DNA from: Gammaproteobacteria bacterium
GTDB lineage: Bacteria; Pseudomonadota; Gammaproteobacteria; Pseudomonadales; Pseudohongiellaceae
Direction of reading: 5' to 3'
Length of the DNA stretch: 64,000 nucleotides
NCBI GenBank assembly: GCA_002730035.1
Contig: PBYU01000023.1
Location: 94,709 to 158,708 of the forward strand
The position numbers and the translations under genes are program-made. Below the pieces are notes generated by a model. It was not told where the DNA came from and ran no database searches. It saw only the letters and a list, made by a program, of their open reading frames with translations. Positions 30,097 through 39,050 of the stretch are shown piece by piece; within the stretch, counting starts at the first letter, position 1, and the number at the start of each line of letters is the position of its first letter.

Positions 30097-31440
30097 ATGC
30101 GTAACGGCAAACAAGAGCTCAATAGAGTGGTAAACATCAGTACCGGCAAGTCGCTTTCCCGCCGCACGCTGCTCAAGGGTGCTGGTGCCGCGTTGGCGCT
30201 GCCAATGCTGGACGCCATGACGCCGGCATTTGCACAGTCTCCCGCCCCGATTCATCGTTTTCAAACCGTCTATATACCCAATGGCATGGCCATGGATTAC
30301 TGGTTGCCTACCAGCGTTGGACGGGATTACGAATTAACACCAGTCCTCAAGCCTCTTGCCAGATACCGTGACAAGATGATGGTGCTGTCGGGGCTCAACG
30401 CCAACTGGAATGTTGCCCACGCCGGTGCCGGTGGTTCATTTCTGACTGGTATCACCCGTGGTGGCAAAAACGAGACCGATATTCTGGCCGACATCTCTAT
30501 CGACCAGCTGTTGGCGAATAAACTGGGCAAGGAGACACAACTGTCTTCACTGGAACTGTCCATGGATGCACCAGCGCTGGCCGGTGCCTGCACAGTAAAC
30601 CTGAGCTGTGTGTATACCCACACACTCTCCTGGCGTGGTGCGACCGATCCGTTGCCAACAGAACACAATCCCAGGGCCTTTTTTGAACGCCTGTTCGGCG
30701 ATAGTGGCAGTACGGCACGGGATGCCCGGGAAGCCCGGCTGAGGCAACAGAGCAGCATCCTCGATGCGGTATTGCAAAGGTTGTCTACCCTGGAATCACA
30801 ACTCGGGGCGGAAGACCGGCACCTGGTCAATAGCTACACCGATTCGGTGCGCGATATCGAGCGCCGCATTCAGAAGGCCGAAGAACAGATCGATCTGGAC
30901 CTGCCGGAACTGGCCCAACCCGCCGGTGTTCCGCCAGTGTTCGAAGACCACATGGAAATTATGCAGGACCTGCAGGTATTAGCGCTGCAAACCGACTTGA
31001 CTCGAGTGATCACGTTCATGATGAGTAAAGAGCAGAGCGCGCGGCCCTATCCGCAGATCGGCGTGCCCGATGCCCACCATCCGCTGTCGCATCACAACAA
31101 TGTCACGGATCTGGTCGACCGGATGTCCAAGATCAATACCCACCACACCACACTGTTCTCCAACTACTTAGGCAAACTGGCGGCTATTCCGGAAGGCGAT
31201 GGCAGCTTGCTGGACAACATGACCATTCTGTACGGTGGTGGCTTGTCCAACAGCACGGTGCACTCGGGTACTAACCTGCCCATTCTGCTGGTCGGCGGTG
31301 GAGCTGGCTGGTTGAAGGGCGGTGAGCACAGACACTACCCGAACGAACCGACCATGGCCGATTTGCATCTGAGCCTGATGCAGAAGTTCGATCTTCATGT
31401 CGACAAACTCGGCGGTAGCAGCGGACCCATATCTATCTAG
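30097..31440 (+). CDS. DUF1552-family protein with Tat signal
   Basis: 'SRRTLLKGAGAALALPMLDAMTPAFA'; 'LSHHNNVTDLVDRMSKINTHHTTLFSNYLGKLAAIPEGDGSLLDNMTILYGGGLSNS'. Confidence 0.9.
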   Translation: MRNGKQELNRVVNISTGKSLSRRTLLKGAGAALALPMLDAMTPAFAQSPAPIHRFQTVYIPNGMAMDYWLPTSVGRDYELTPVLKPLARYRDKMMVLSGLNANWNVAHAGAGGSFLTGITRGGKNETDILADISIDQLLANKLGKETQLSSLELSMDAPALAGACTVNLSCVYTHTLSWRGATDPLPTEHNPRAFFERLFGDSGSTARDAREARLRQQSSILDAVLQRLSTLESQLGAEDRHLVNSYTDSVRDIERRIQKAEEQIDLDLPELAQPAGVPPVFEDHMEIMQDLQVLALQTDLTRVITFMMSKEQSARPYPQIGVPDAHHPLSHHNNVTDLVDRMSKINTHHTTLFSNYLGKLAAIPEGDGSLLDNMTILYGGGLSNSTVHSGTNLPILLVGGGAGWLKGGEHRHYPNEPTMADLHLSLMQKFDLHVDKLGGSSGPISI

Positions 31441-31496
31441 CCCACACCTTAAGGATCAGAGCAAAGACTCACTAGTCTCAGCTGGACATAGCATTC

Positions 31497-32894
31497 ATGA
31501 AGTCATCCAAGAAAAACCACTGTCTATTCATTCTGGCCCCAATTCTCTGCTTCCTGGCGGCACAGGCATTTGCCCAGAACATACCGGTACTAGTCAGCCT
31601 GGCCAAGGATGCCAAGTGGGTAGAGCTGGAAAACCTGCTCGAAGACGGATTGAATCCCAACGTTGTTTACGGAGACGGCAGTACGGCGCTGCACTGGTCC
31701 AGTTACCATGACAGCGTAGCTAGCACACGTTTATTACTCGACGCTGGCGCCGACGTGAACGCCGTAACCGACCTGGGTGTAACTGCTCTATGGCTGGCCG
31801 CTGAAAATGGCAATGCCACCCTGGTGGAGGCCTTATTGCAGGCCGGTGCAGATCCGACTATTCCCTTGCTCTCTGGCGAAACCATCGTCATGACGGCGGC
31901 CCAGAGTGGTAACGGCGACGTGGTCCGTGCCTTGCTCGCCGCCGGTGCCGATCCCAACGCTGCCGTTACCCGAGAACAGACCGCCCTGATGTGGGCTGCT
32001 TCGCGGGGACACTCCAGTGCCGTAGAAGCACTGTTAGAGTTCGGTGCCGACGTGGATGCCAGATCACTGGTGCGTACCCAATATGTGAAGTCAGAGAAAG
32101 AACAGGACAGTCATCCAGACTACAAGTATTGGATCGAGCAGGGCGGCAATACGGCCTTGATTTTTGCCGCGCGCTCCGGCGATTTGCGCTCAGCTCAATT
32201 ACTCGTCGAAGCGGGTAGCGACATAAATGGATTATCAGCCTTCGGGACCAGCCCGGCCATCATGGCAGTACACGGAGGCAATGCCGAGTTACTGGACTAT
32301 CTGTTACAGAATGGTGCCGACACCGAATCGAACAACAGCGGCCACACTGCCCTGCACGCCGCCGTACAACGTGGCGATCGTGATGCCGTAAACGTATTGT
32401 TGAGGCATGGTGCAAATGTGGAAGCGATTCTCGAGAAACCGACTCCAGTGCGACGCCAGGCTGCGGACTACAACTTTCACGATGCCTTGCTCGGATCTAC
32501 GCCCCTATGGCTTGCAGCAAGGTTTTCCGAACCCTTGATCATGGAAGTCTTGTTAGGGGTAGGTGCCGATCCGCTGACGGTTAACAACATGAGTTACCCG
32601 GCACAGCGCCTCGGTGAGCCTTATATTGCGGACGAAGGTGCGATAAATCTGGTCATGGCCGCAATGGGCATGGGTCATGCACGCCTGCGCATCAGCTGGG
32701 GCACTCCGGAACGCCGCGCCGGCCAACTGCAGGACCGAGAGTCCCTGGCACTCGATTCGGTAATGCTTGCCGTGCAAGCCGGGGCCGACATCAACGCAAC
32801 AAATGCCGAGGGACAGACTGCGCTGGCCTTTGCCAAACAACGCCGCTATGCATCGATTGTATCTTTCCTCGAGGCAGCGGGTGCTACTGAGTAG
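31497..32894 (+). CDS. Exported ankyrin-repeat protein
   Basis: Signal peptide; multiple 'GxTALxxAxxxGxxxxVxxLLxxGADxN' repeats. Confidence 0.92.
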   Translation: MKSSKKNHCLFILAPILCFLAAQAFAQNIPVLVSLAKDAKWVELENLLEDGLNPNVVYGDGSTALHWSSYHDSVASTRLLLDAGADVNAVTDLGVTALWLAAENGNATLVEALLQAGADPTIPLLSGETIVMTAAQSGNGDVVRALLAAGADPNAAVTREQTALMWAASRGHSSAVEALLEFGADVDARSLVRTQYVKSEKEQDSHPDYKYWIEQGGNTALIFAARSGDLRSAQLLVEAGSDINGLSAFGTSPAIMAVHGGNAELLDYLLQNGADTESNNSGHTALHAAVQRGDRDAVNVLLRHGANVEAILEKPTPVRRQAADYNFHDALLGSTPLWLAARFSEPLIMEVLLGVGADPLTVNNMSYPAQRLGEPYIADEGAINLVMAAMGMGHARLRISWGTPERRAGQLQDRESLALDSVMLAVQAGADINATNAEGQTALAFAKQRRYASIVSFLEAAGATE

Positions 32895-32999
32895 ATATTC
32901 GTGGACAGATTTATTTTCTTCCAGGAATTCGGTTCTCTGTAAACCTCATCTCGAGTCACTGAAAAATGGATCTATCCCTAAGTCAACAGGGAATAAAAA

Positions 33000-34544
33000 A
33001 TGATGAAGCTGCGTTATAAGATTTCTCTGTTAGTATTTCCCGCTATTCTGATAATCCCAGTGACTGCCTTCTCGCAGGCTGAAGCGTACTCCGGTGTTAC
33101 CGCTTCTATGCGCATGTTCCAGGACAACTGTGCGGTGTGCCATGGTGAGAACCTGGAAGGAGCGGCACAGGGAACACCACTGCGAGGTGTGCTTCGCCAT
33201 GGCGAGTCCATGGGTGATCTGATTGCCAGTATCAGTAGAGGGTATGAGACCTCGGGAATGCCTACCTGGCGGGATATCTTCAGTCCGACACAAATTCGCA
33301 GCATCGCGATGTATATTCTGGAGACTCGCGCCAACGTGGACTATGTGACTTCAAATTTCGAAATGCCGCTCTCGGTCCCAGAAGATGAAATCGAGAGTGA
33401 GCTACATAGTTTCCGGTTGGAGACACTCGTCAGTGACCTGAATCCACTGCCGTTCTCTATCGAACCATTACCCGATGGCCGCCTGTTACTGACAGAGAAG
33501 ACCCAGGGTGTCAGCATCATCAGCCTGGATGGGGAACAGTCGGAGCTGATTCGTGGTATTCCGAAGGCCTATGATGATATCTACCGACTGGATACACGCC
33601 TGGATATAGAAAGAGGCATGGGGTGGATGTTTGATATTGTGCTGCATCCGAATTACGCAGAGAACAGTTGGGTATACCTCTACTTTAGTGATCGCTGTGA
33701 GGATTGCAATGAGCTGAGTAAGGAAAGAGATCGCCCGGTGTCCATGAACAAACTGGTGCGCGGCAGGATTGAAGGAGGGCAGTGGCAGGACGAGGAAATT
33801 ATCTGGCAAGCTCAAGCGGAACATTACTCACTTGCAGGCGACGTGGGCGCCGGCGGCCGTGTTGCCTTCGACAATTTCGGCCGTGTCTATTTCAGCGTAG
33901 GGATGAAAGGCGGGGGCAATGCCCGTGGCATACAAGATCTGTCCACACCCTGGGGCAAGATTCACCGGGTCAATGATGACGGCAGCATTCCGCAGGACAA
34001 TCCCTTCGCCGGTCGCGACGATGTCTATAGAAGCATCTTTACTTTCGGCCATCGCAGCCCCCAGGGGCTGGAGTTTGATACTCAGACTGGCCAGTTATGG
34101 GGAACAGAACATGGGCCTCGGGGTGGGGACGAGGTCAATCTCCTGCTAGCGGGTCGCAACTATGGTTGGCCGCTCTATTCCCTGGGCATGGACTACGATG
34201 GTACGCCGGTGGAGTACGGCAAGGACCTGGGTATAGCATTCGAGTTGTCCGATATCGAACAGCCAGTGGTGGATTTGACACCTTCTCCTGCCGTATCCAG
34301 CTTTATTATTTCAGACAGTATAAATTTTCCCGAATGGGAGGGAGATTTCCTGGTCGGTTCGCTAAAGGCACGCAGCCTGTTTCGTTTCGTTATCGAGAAT
34401 AATGAACTGGTGCATCGAGAGACTCTAATAGAGGGCTTCGGCCGCATTCGTGATATCGAAGCAGGATTCGACGGTGATATTTACCTATTGCTGGAGCATA
34501 GCTCAGGCGGCAAAATTGTCAGGCTGGTCCCTGTGGAAAAATAG
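33000..34544 (+). CDS. Cytochrome c plus PQQ-dependent sugar dehydrogenase-like protein
   Basis: Signal peptide; heme motif 'CAVCHGENLEGAAQGTPLRG'; beta-propeller motifs 'GWMFDIVLHPNYAENSWVYLYFSD', 'GHRSPQGLEFDTQTGQLWGTEHGPRGGDEVNLL'. Confidence 0.88.
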   Translation: MMKLRYKISLLVFPAILIIPVTAFSQAEAYSGVTASMRMFQDNCAVCHGENLEGAAQGTPLRGVLRHGESMGDLIASISRGYETSGMPTWRDIFSPTQIRSIAMYILETRANVDYVTSNFEMPLSVPEDEIESELHSFRLETLVSDLNPLPFSIEPLPDGRLLLTEKTQGVSIISLDGEQSELIRGIPKAYDDIYRLDTRLDIERGMGWMFDIVLHPNYAENSWVYLYFSDRCEDCNELSKERDRPVSMNKLVRGRIEGGQWQDEEIIWQAQAEHYSLAGDVGAGGRVAFDNFGRVYFSVGMKGGGNARGIQDLSTPWGKIHRVNDDGSIPQDNPFAGRDDVYRSIFTFGHRSPQGLEFDTQTGQLWGTEHGPRGGDEVNLLLAGRNYGWPLYSLGMDYDGTPVEYGKDLGIAFELSDIEQPVVDLTPSPAVSSFIISDSINFPEWEGDFLVGSLKARSLFRFVIENNELVHRETLIEGFGRIRDIEAGFDGDIYLLLEHSSGGKIVRLVPVEK

Positions 34545-34600
34545 ATCTATTCAAAATTGTTTCTTTTTACGTAGATTGACAGCGGTTTCAGGAGTAGGCA

Positions 34601-34732
34601 ATGGTTGAACAAAAGCGAAATGAAAAGGGTCGGAGAGGCGGCGATCGTAGGACTAATAAGCAGGCATCTGAAGAGTACCAGGAGAAGGATCGCAGAATAT
34701 CCAATCGCAGAGAGGGACAGCGAAGGAAATAG
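34601..34732 (+). CDS. 43-aa highly basic small protein (not in supplied ORF list)
   Basis: ATG with upstream CAGGAG; MVEQKRNEKGRRGGDRRTNKQASEEYQEKDRRISNRREGQRRK*. Confidence 0.45.
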   Translation: MVEQKRNEKGRRGGDRRTNKQASEEYQEKDRRISNRREGQRRK

Positions 34733-34799
34733 GTATTGGTGCCTTACTCTCTACAGGCACATAATCAAGGTGGCAGGGAACAATAGGTGGTGATAAAGC

Positions 34800-35537
34800 G
34801 TGGAAAATGATTCAGCAATCCAGCAAACTAGGCACTGGGTCCATCGGCACAGCTACAATGCCCGAATCTCTCATTGGATCAATGTCCTCTGCTTTGTCTA
34901 CCTGTTGCTGAGTGGCCTCATGATGTTCCTGCAATTTCCCGAGCTTTATTGGGGGAAGGTTGGTTTCCAAGGCTATGATGCCGTATTTAAACTGTCTGAT
35001 TGGGGACTCTCCTGGGAAGAAGCGGATGCGCTGGGCAACCGGCGTTGGGGTAGAAATTATCACTATCTGTTCGCCTGGGTATTTGTCATTAATGGACTGA
35101 TCTTTTTGGGATGGAATCTTTGGCAGAAGCGTTTCTACAGCAAAATGCTGCCGAGCCGTGAAGAACTATCCCGTAAGCATCTCATAGCAGATATGAAGAA
35201 TCATATACAGTTTCGTGCGCCAACAGGTACAGCAACGCGGCAGTACAGTGTGCTTCAGAAAATTTCTTACTTGATAGTGTTGTTTGTGTTGTTCCCTTTC
35301 ATGATTGTCAGCGGCCTCGCACAAACGCCAGCTTTTACTGCTATCTCGCCCGAGCTAATCGACCTGTTCGGGGGGCGACAAACAGCTCGGACCCTGCATG
35401 TCGTCTGTACCGTGTTGTTGTTGCTATTTGTGGTTATTCACCTGATCGAAGTATTTATTGCCGGCGTTGTAAATCAAGTCCGCTCGATGATCACTGGCAA
35501 GTACGCAGTACTAACCCAGAGTGCTGAGGGAGATTAA
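34800..35537 (+). CDS. Cytochrome b (b561-like) membrane subunit
   Basis: GTG start; 'HSYNARISHWINVLCFVYLLLSGLMM', 'RTLHVVCTVLLLLFVVIHLIEVFIAG' with paired TM histidines. Confidence 0.82.
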   Translation: MENDSAIQQTRHWVHRHSYNARISHWINVLCFVYLLLSGLMMFLQFPELYWGKVGFQGYDAVFKLSDWGLSWEEADALGNRRWGRNYHYLFAWVFVINGLIFLGWNLWQKRFYSKMLPSREELSRKHLIADMKNHIQFRAPTGTATRQYSVLQKISYLIVLFVLFPFMIVSGLAQTPAFTAISPELIDLFGGRQTARTLHVVCTVLLLLFVVIHLIEVFIAGVVNQVRSMITGKYAVLTQSAEGD

Positions 35538-35540
35538 GAA

Positions 35541-36305
35541 ATGAAAAAACCCAATCCTGAAACGTTGTCACGCCGTAAGTTCATTACCCGAGCCGGGGCA
35601 GTAGGCGGATTGCTGCTTACCGGATGCGATACCGATCTGTATAGGCCACCGGTGATAAGAGATGGTCTGATGGGGGTGGCTGACGTTCTGACCATGGCCT
35701 CGCAGCGCCTGCTGCTTTCCGGGCAACCACTGGTGCAGGAGCACGATGTTAGCGAGATCACCAAAAACTTCCCGGTGTGGAATCAGAGCAACCCTGAGGA
35801 CGAGGAATACCAGCGGCTGCGACAGGGAAATTATACGGATTGGCAGCTGCCAATCAGCGGCATGGTAAACCGACCGACGTCTCTTTCGCTGGAAGACCTG
35901 AAGCGTCTACCCCGGCGCACCCAGATCACGTCCCATATCTGCGAACAGGGCTGGTCTGCCATTGCCCAATGGACTGGGGCACCCCTGTTGAATGTGCTCG
36001 AAGCTGCTGGCGGCGTAACGCCCGAGGCGCGTTACGTGCTCATTGATGCCTACGGTGGTTGGTACGAAGGCTATGACATGTTCGACGCGGTTCACCCGCA
36101 AACCATACTTGCTTATGGGATGAATGGAAAAGAGTTACCTCTGGGCCATGGTGCCCCGGCCCGCTTGAGAGTGGAGCGCCATTGTGGCTATAAACAGATC
36201 AAATTTGTGAAGTCCATACGGGTGGTTTCAAACATGGATGGTTTTGGTAGAGGTACCGGCGGGCTTAATTCTGATTTTGGTTTTCACTGGTATGCGGGAG
36301 CGTAG
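35541..36305 (+). CDS. YedY/sulfite oxidase-like molybdopterin-dependent oxidoreductase, Tat-exported
   Basis: 'SRRKFITRAGAVGGLLLTGC'; 'LPRRTQITSHICEQGWSAIAQWTGAPL'; 'GYKQIKFVKSIRVV'. Confidence 0.85.
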   Translation: MKKPNPETLSRRKFITRAGAVGGLLLTGCDTDLYRPPVIRDGLMGVADVLTMASQRLLLSGQPLVQEHDVSEITKNFPVWNQSNPEDEEYQRLRQGNYTDWQLPISGMVNRPTSLSLEDLKRLPRRTQITSHICEQGWSAIAQWTGAPLLNVLEAAGGVTPEARYVLIDAYGGWYEGYDMFDAVHPQTILAYGMNGKELPLGHGAPARLRVERHCGYKQIKFVKSIRVVSNMDGFGRGTGGLNSDFGFHWYAGA

Positions 36306-36390
36306 CTAGAAACTAGAGCCTCGCTGCAAAGTGGTTAATCGCCAGTAGCGCACCTCAGAATGTATCCAGATCGCCGGTAAGGTATTGAAG

Positions 36391-38262
36391 ATGGATCGAA
36401 GAAAGTTCATACGAAAATCTTCCCTGGCTTCCTTCTGGCTGTGGCTAACTGGAAATTCGATTGCCGCCGAAGCCGATAAGCCCAATATTCTCTGGATCAC
36501 CAGCGAAGATCACGGACCCCATTTGGGTTGTTATGGTGATCTGTATGCCGATACGCCCAACCTGGACCTGCTGGCCGAGCAGGGTATGTTGTTCAAACGT
36601 GCTTGGTCTACCGCGCCGGTCTGTGCAGCGGCACGCACCGCGTTGATCACCGGTGTCTATCCTCCGAGCCTAGGTGCGGAACACATGCGCTCACTGGTGG
36701 CGATGCCGCCCTTCATGAAGATGTATCCGCAGTATCTGCGCGAAGCCGGCTATTACTGCAGCAACAACAGCAAAGAAGATTACAACCTCATCAAACCTGA
36801 TGGAGTGTGGGATGACTCGAGCTCCCAGGCACACTGGTTGAACCGTCCTCAGGACCAGCCGTTCTTTTCAGTGTTCAACTACACGATGACCCACGAGAGT
36901 CAGATTCGTGCATCCGACGCGAATACTACCCATGATCCGGCGGGTGTGCGGGTGCCGGCCTACCAACCGGATACACCGGAAGTCAGGTCCAACTGGGCGC
37001 AATATTACGATCGCATTACCCAACTCGACGCAGTCGTTGCAGATCGCCTGAACGAACTGAATGAAGCCGGTCTGGCGGAAGACACGATCGTGTTTTTCTA
37101 TTCGGATCACGGCTCCGGCATCCCCCGCAGTAAGCGCTGGCCTTACAACTCCGGCCTGCATGTACCGATGATCCTCTTTTTCCCGGATAAATGGCGACAC
37201 CTCGCACCGGATGAGTATGCAGCGGGAGTGAAGTCCGACCGGCTGGTGGATTTCATGGACCTGGCACCCACAGTGCTGAGCATGGTCGGCATCGAGCCGC
37301 CGACGCACATGCAGGGCCGGGCCTTCGCCGGCAATTTCCAACAGGCGCCCAAGCCTTACATGATGGCGTTTCGGGGACGCATGGACGAACGCTACGACTT
37401 GGCACGTGCAGTAACCGATGGGCGCTACCTTTATATGCGCCAGTACATGCCACATCGTATCTATGGTCAGTATCTGGAGTACATGTTCCAGACCCAGGCC
37501 ACCCAGGTGTGGAAACGTATGTACGATGAAGGCCGCCTGAATGAGGCGCAGCGCAGGTTTTGGGAAACCAAGCCGCCCGAGGAGTTGTATGATCTCGAAA
37601 TCGATAACGACGAGATCGACAACCTGGTTGATTCACCGGCTCATCAATCAAAACTGGCCGAGCTGCGGCAGGTGCAACAGGCCTGGATTCGGGAAGCGAA
37701 GGATATCGGTTTCTTACCAGAAAATGAGATTCGCAATCGCTCCGTGGATTCGACACCCTATGAAACCGCCCGCGACCCGAATCGCTACCCACTCGAGCGC
37801 ATCGCCTCGATGGCGGACAGGGCATCCTCTCTCGCACCGGAGGCAACGCCCGAATTGGTCGCCGCCCTGCAAGATCCCGACAGCGCCGTGCGCTACTGGG
37901 CGGCGTTGGGTCTGCTCATGCGCAGGGAAGCGGGAATAAATGCCGGTAGAGATCAACTACGGGATGCATTGACCGACCCGGCTCCGGCCGTGCGGGTCGC
38001 GGCTGCGGAGGCGCTGGGTGTGTACGGCGCTGAACCCGAACTGGAGGCTGCCCTTTCTACATTTGCTGAACTGATCGATGTGGAAGGCAACGAAATCTTC
38101 ATACCGATGATGGCGCTTTCGGCGCTGGATGAGATGCATGAAAAAGCCAGTCCGTTGCGTAGACAGATTGAGGCGATCGACGTAAGCAGTGTTACACGAA
38201 CTCGTCCAGAAGGCCGAGAAATAGAAAGATTGAAAGCAAAGCTGTTAGGTGATCTTGGTTAA
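36391..38262 (+). CDS. Sulfatase with C-terminal HEAT-like repeats
   Basis: 'NILWITSEDHGPHLGCYGD'; catalytic CxAxR 'APVCAAARTALITGVYP'; 'ALQDPDSAVRYWAALGLLMR...LTDPAPAVRVAAAEALG'. Confidence 0.92.
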   Translation: MDRRKFIRKSSLASFWLWLTGNSIAAEADKPNILWITSEDHGPHLGCYGDLYADTPNLDLLAEQGMLFKRAWSTAPVCAAARTALITGVYPPSLGAEHMRSLVAMPPFMKMYPQYLREAGYYCSNNSKEDYNLIKPDGVWDDSSSQAHWLNRPQDQPFFSVFNYTMTHESQIRASDANTTHDPAGVRVPAYQPDTPEVRSNWAQYYDRITQLDAVVADRLNELNEAGLAEDTIVFFYSDHGSGIPRSKRWPYNSGLHVPMILFFPDKWRHLAPDEYAAGVKSDRLVDFMDLAPTVLSMVGIEPPTHMQGRAFAGNFQQAPKPYMMAFRGRMDERYDLARAVTDGRYLYMRQYMPHRIYGQYLEYMFQTQATQVWKRMYDEGRLNEAQRRFWETKPPEELYDLEIDNDEIDNLVDSPAHQSKLAELRQVQQAWIREAKDIGFLPENEIRNRSVDSTPYETARDPNRYPLERIASMADRASSLAPEATPELVAALQDPDSAVRYWAALGLLMRREAGINAGRDQLRDALTDPAPAVRVAAAEALGVYGAEPELEAALSTFAELIDVEGNEIFIPMMALSALDEMHEKASPLRRQIEAIDVSSVTRTRPEGREIERLKAKLLGDLG

Positions 38263-38366
38263 CGCTAGATGCAAAAAAGTTGAGTTGGGTGGCGTCAGTC
38301 GTATTCTTCTTTTACACACGGCAGGAAATCAGCGAGCATACTGATAACCAATAGGAGAGCATTAAT

Positions 38367-38948
38367 ATGGATATTCCAGAGATAACCATCGTAAAAGAAG
38401 CAGACCGGCAGCGAGCCATCGATACGGTGCTACTGGGTTTTTCAACCGATCCCTTCCTAAGGTGGTTGTATCCTAGTGCTGACCTCTATCTCAAAGCTGG
38501 GCCAGCCATGCATGCCTTCGGTGGTGCTGCGATCGATCACCACTCGGCCTATATGGCGAATGATTCCCAGGGGGTCGCGCTGTGGATTCCTCCTGGCGTC
38601 GAACCCGATGAAGAGCGTTTCATGGCTGAAGTGTTGAAATATGTGCCAGAAGAAAAGCACGAAACACTATTTGCCATTCTGGAAAAAATGGAGGAGTACC
38701 ACCCAAACGAAGATACCTGGTACTTGCCCATTATCGCTGTGGATCCGGCCTTCCAGGGGCAGGGCCTGGGTTCTCAATTAATGAAAGCCGGCCTGGAGAG
38801 AGTCGATACTGAAGGACTCCCTGCTTATCTCGAAAGCACCAATCCACGCAACATGTCGCTCTACGAGCGGTGTGGATTCGTCACCGTAGGCAAAATAGAA
38901 ATTGGCGACTGCCCCCCGATACACCCAATGTTCAGAGCGGTAAGATAG
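38367..38948 (+). CDS. GNAT-family N-acetyltransferase
   Basis: 'LPIIAVDPAFQGQGLGSQLMKAGLERVDTEGLPAYLESTNPRNMSLYERCGF'. Confidence 0.92.
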   Translation: MDIPEITIVKEADRQRAIDTVLLGFSTDPFLRWLYPSADLYLKAGPAMHAFGGAAIDHHSAYMANDSQGVALWIPPGVEPDEERFMAEVLKYVPEEKHETLFAILEKMEEYHPNEDTWYLPIIAVDPAFQGQGLGSQLMKAGLERVDTEGLPAYLESTNPRNMSLYERCGFVTVGKIEIGDCPPIHPMFRAVR

Positions 38949-39050
38949 TTGCTTACGGCATGACGAAAATCGTGTACCGATTATTTGGAAGATTTGGTAG
39001 CGGAGTTTTTCGACCGCGCTCATGAATACTTACAGGAACAATAGAACTGT

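Noticed and set aside
36868-37846. Reverse-strand ORFs (195 and 197 aa) opposite the sulfatase
   Set aside because: Antisense shadows of a clear sulfatase gene with Arg/Pro/Ser/His-rich, motif-free translations.
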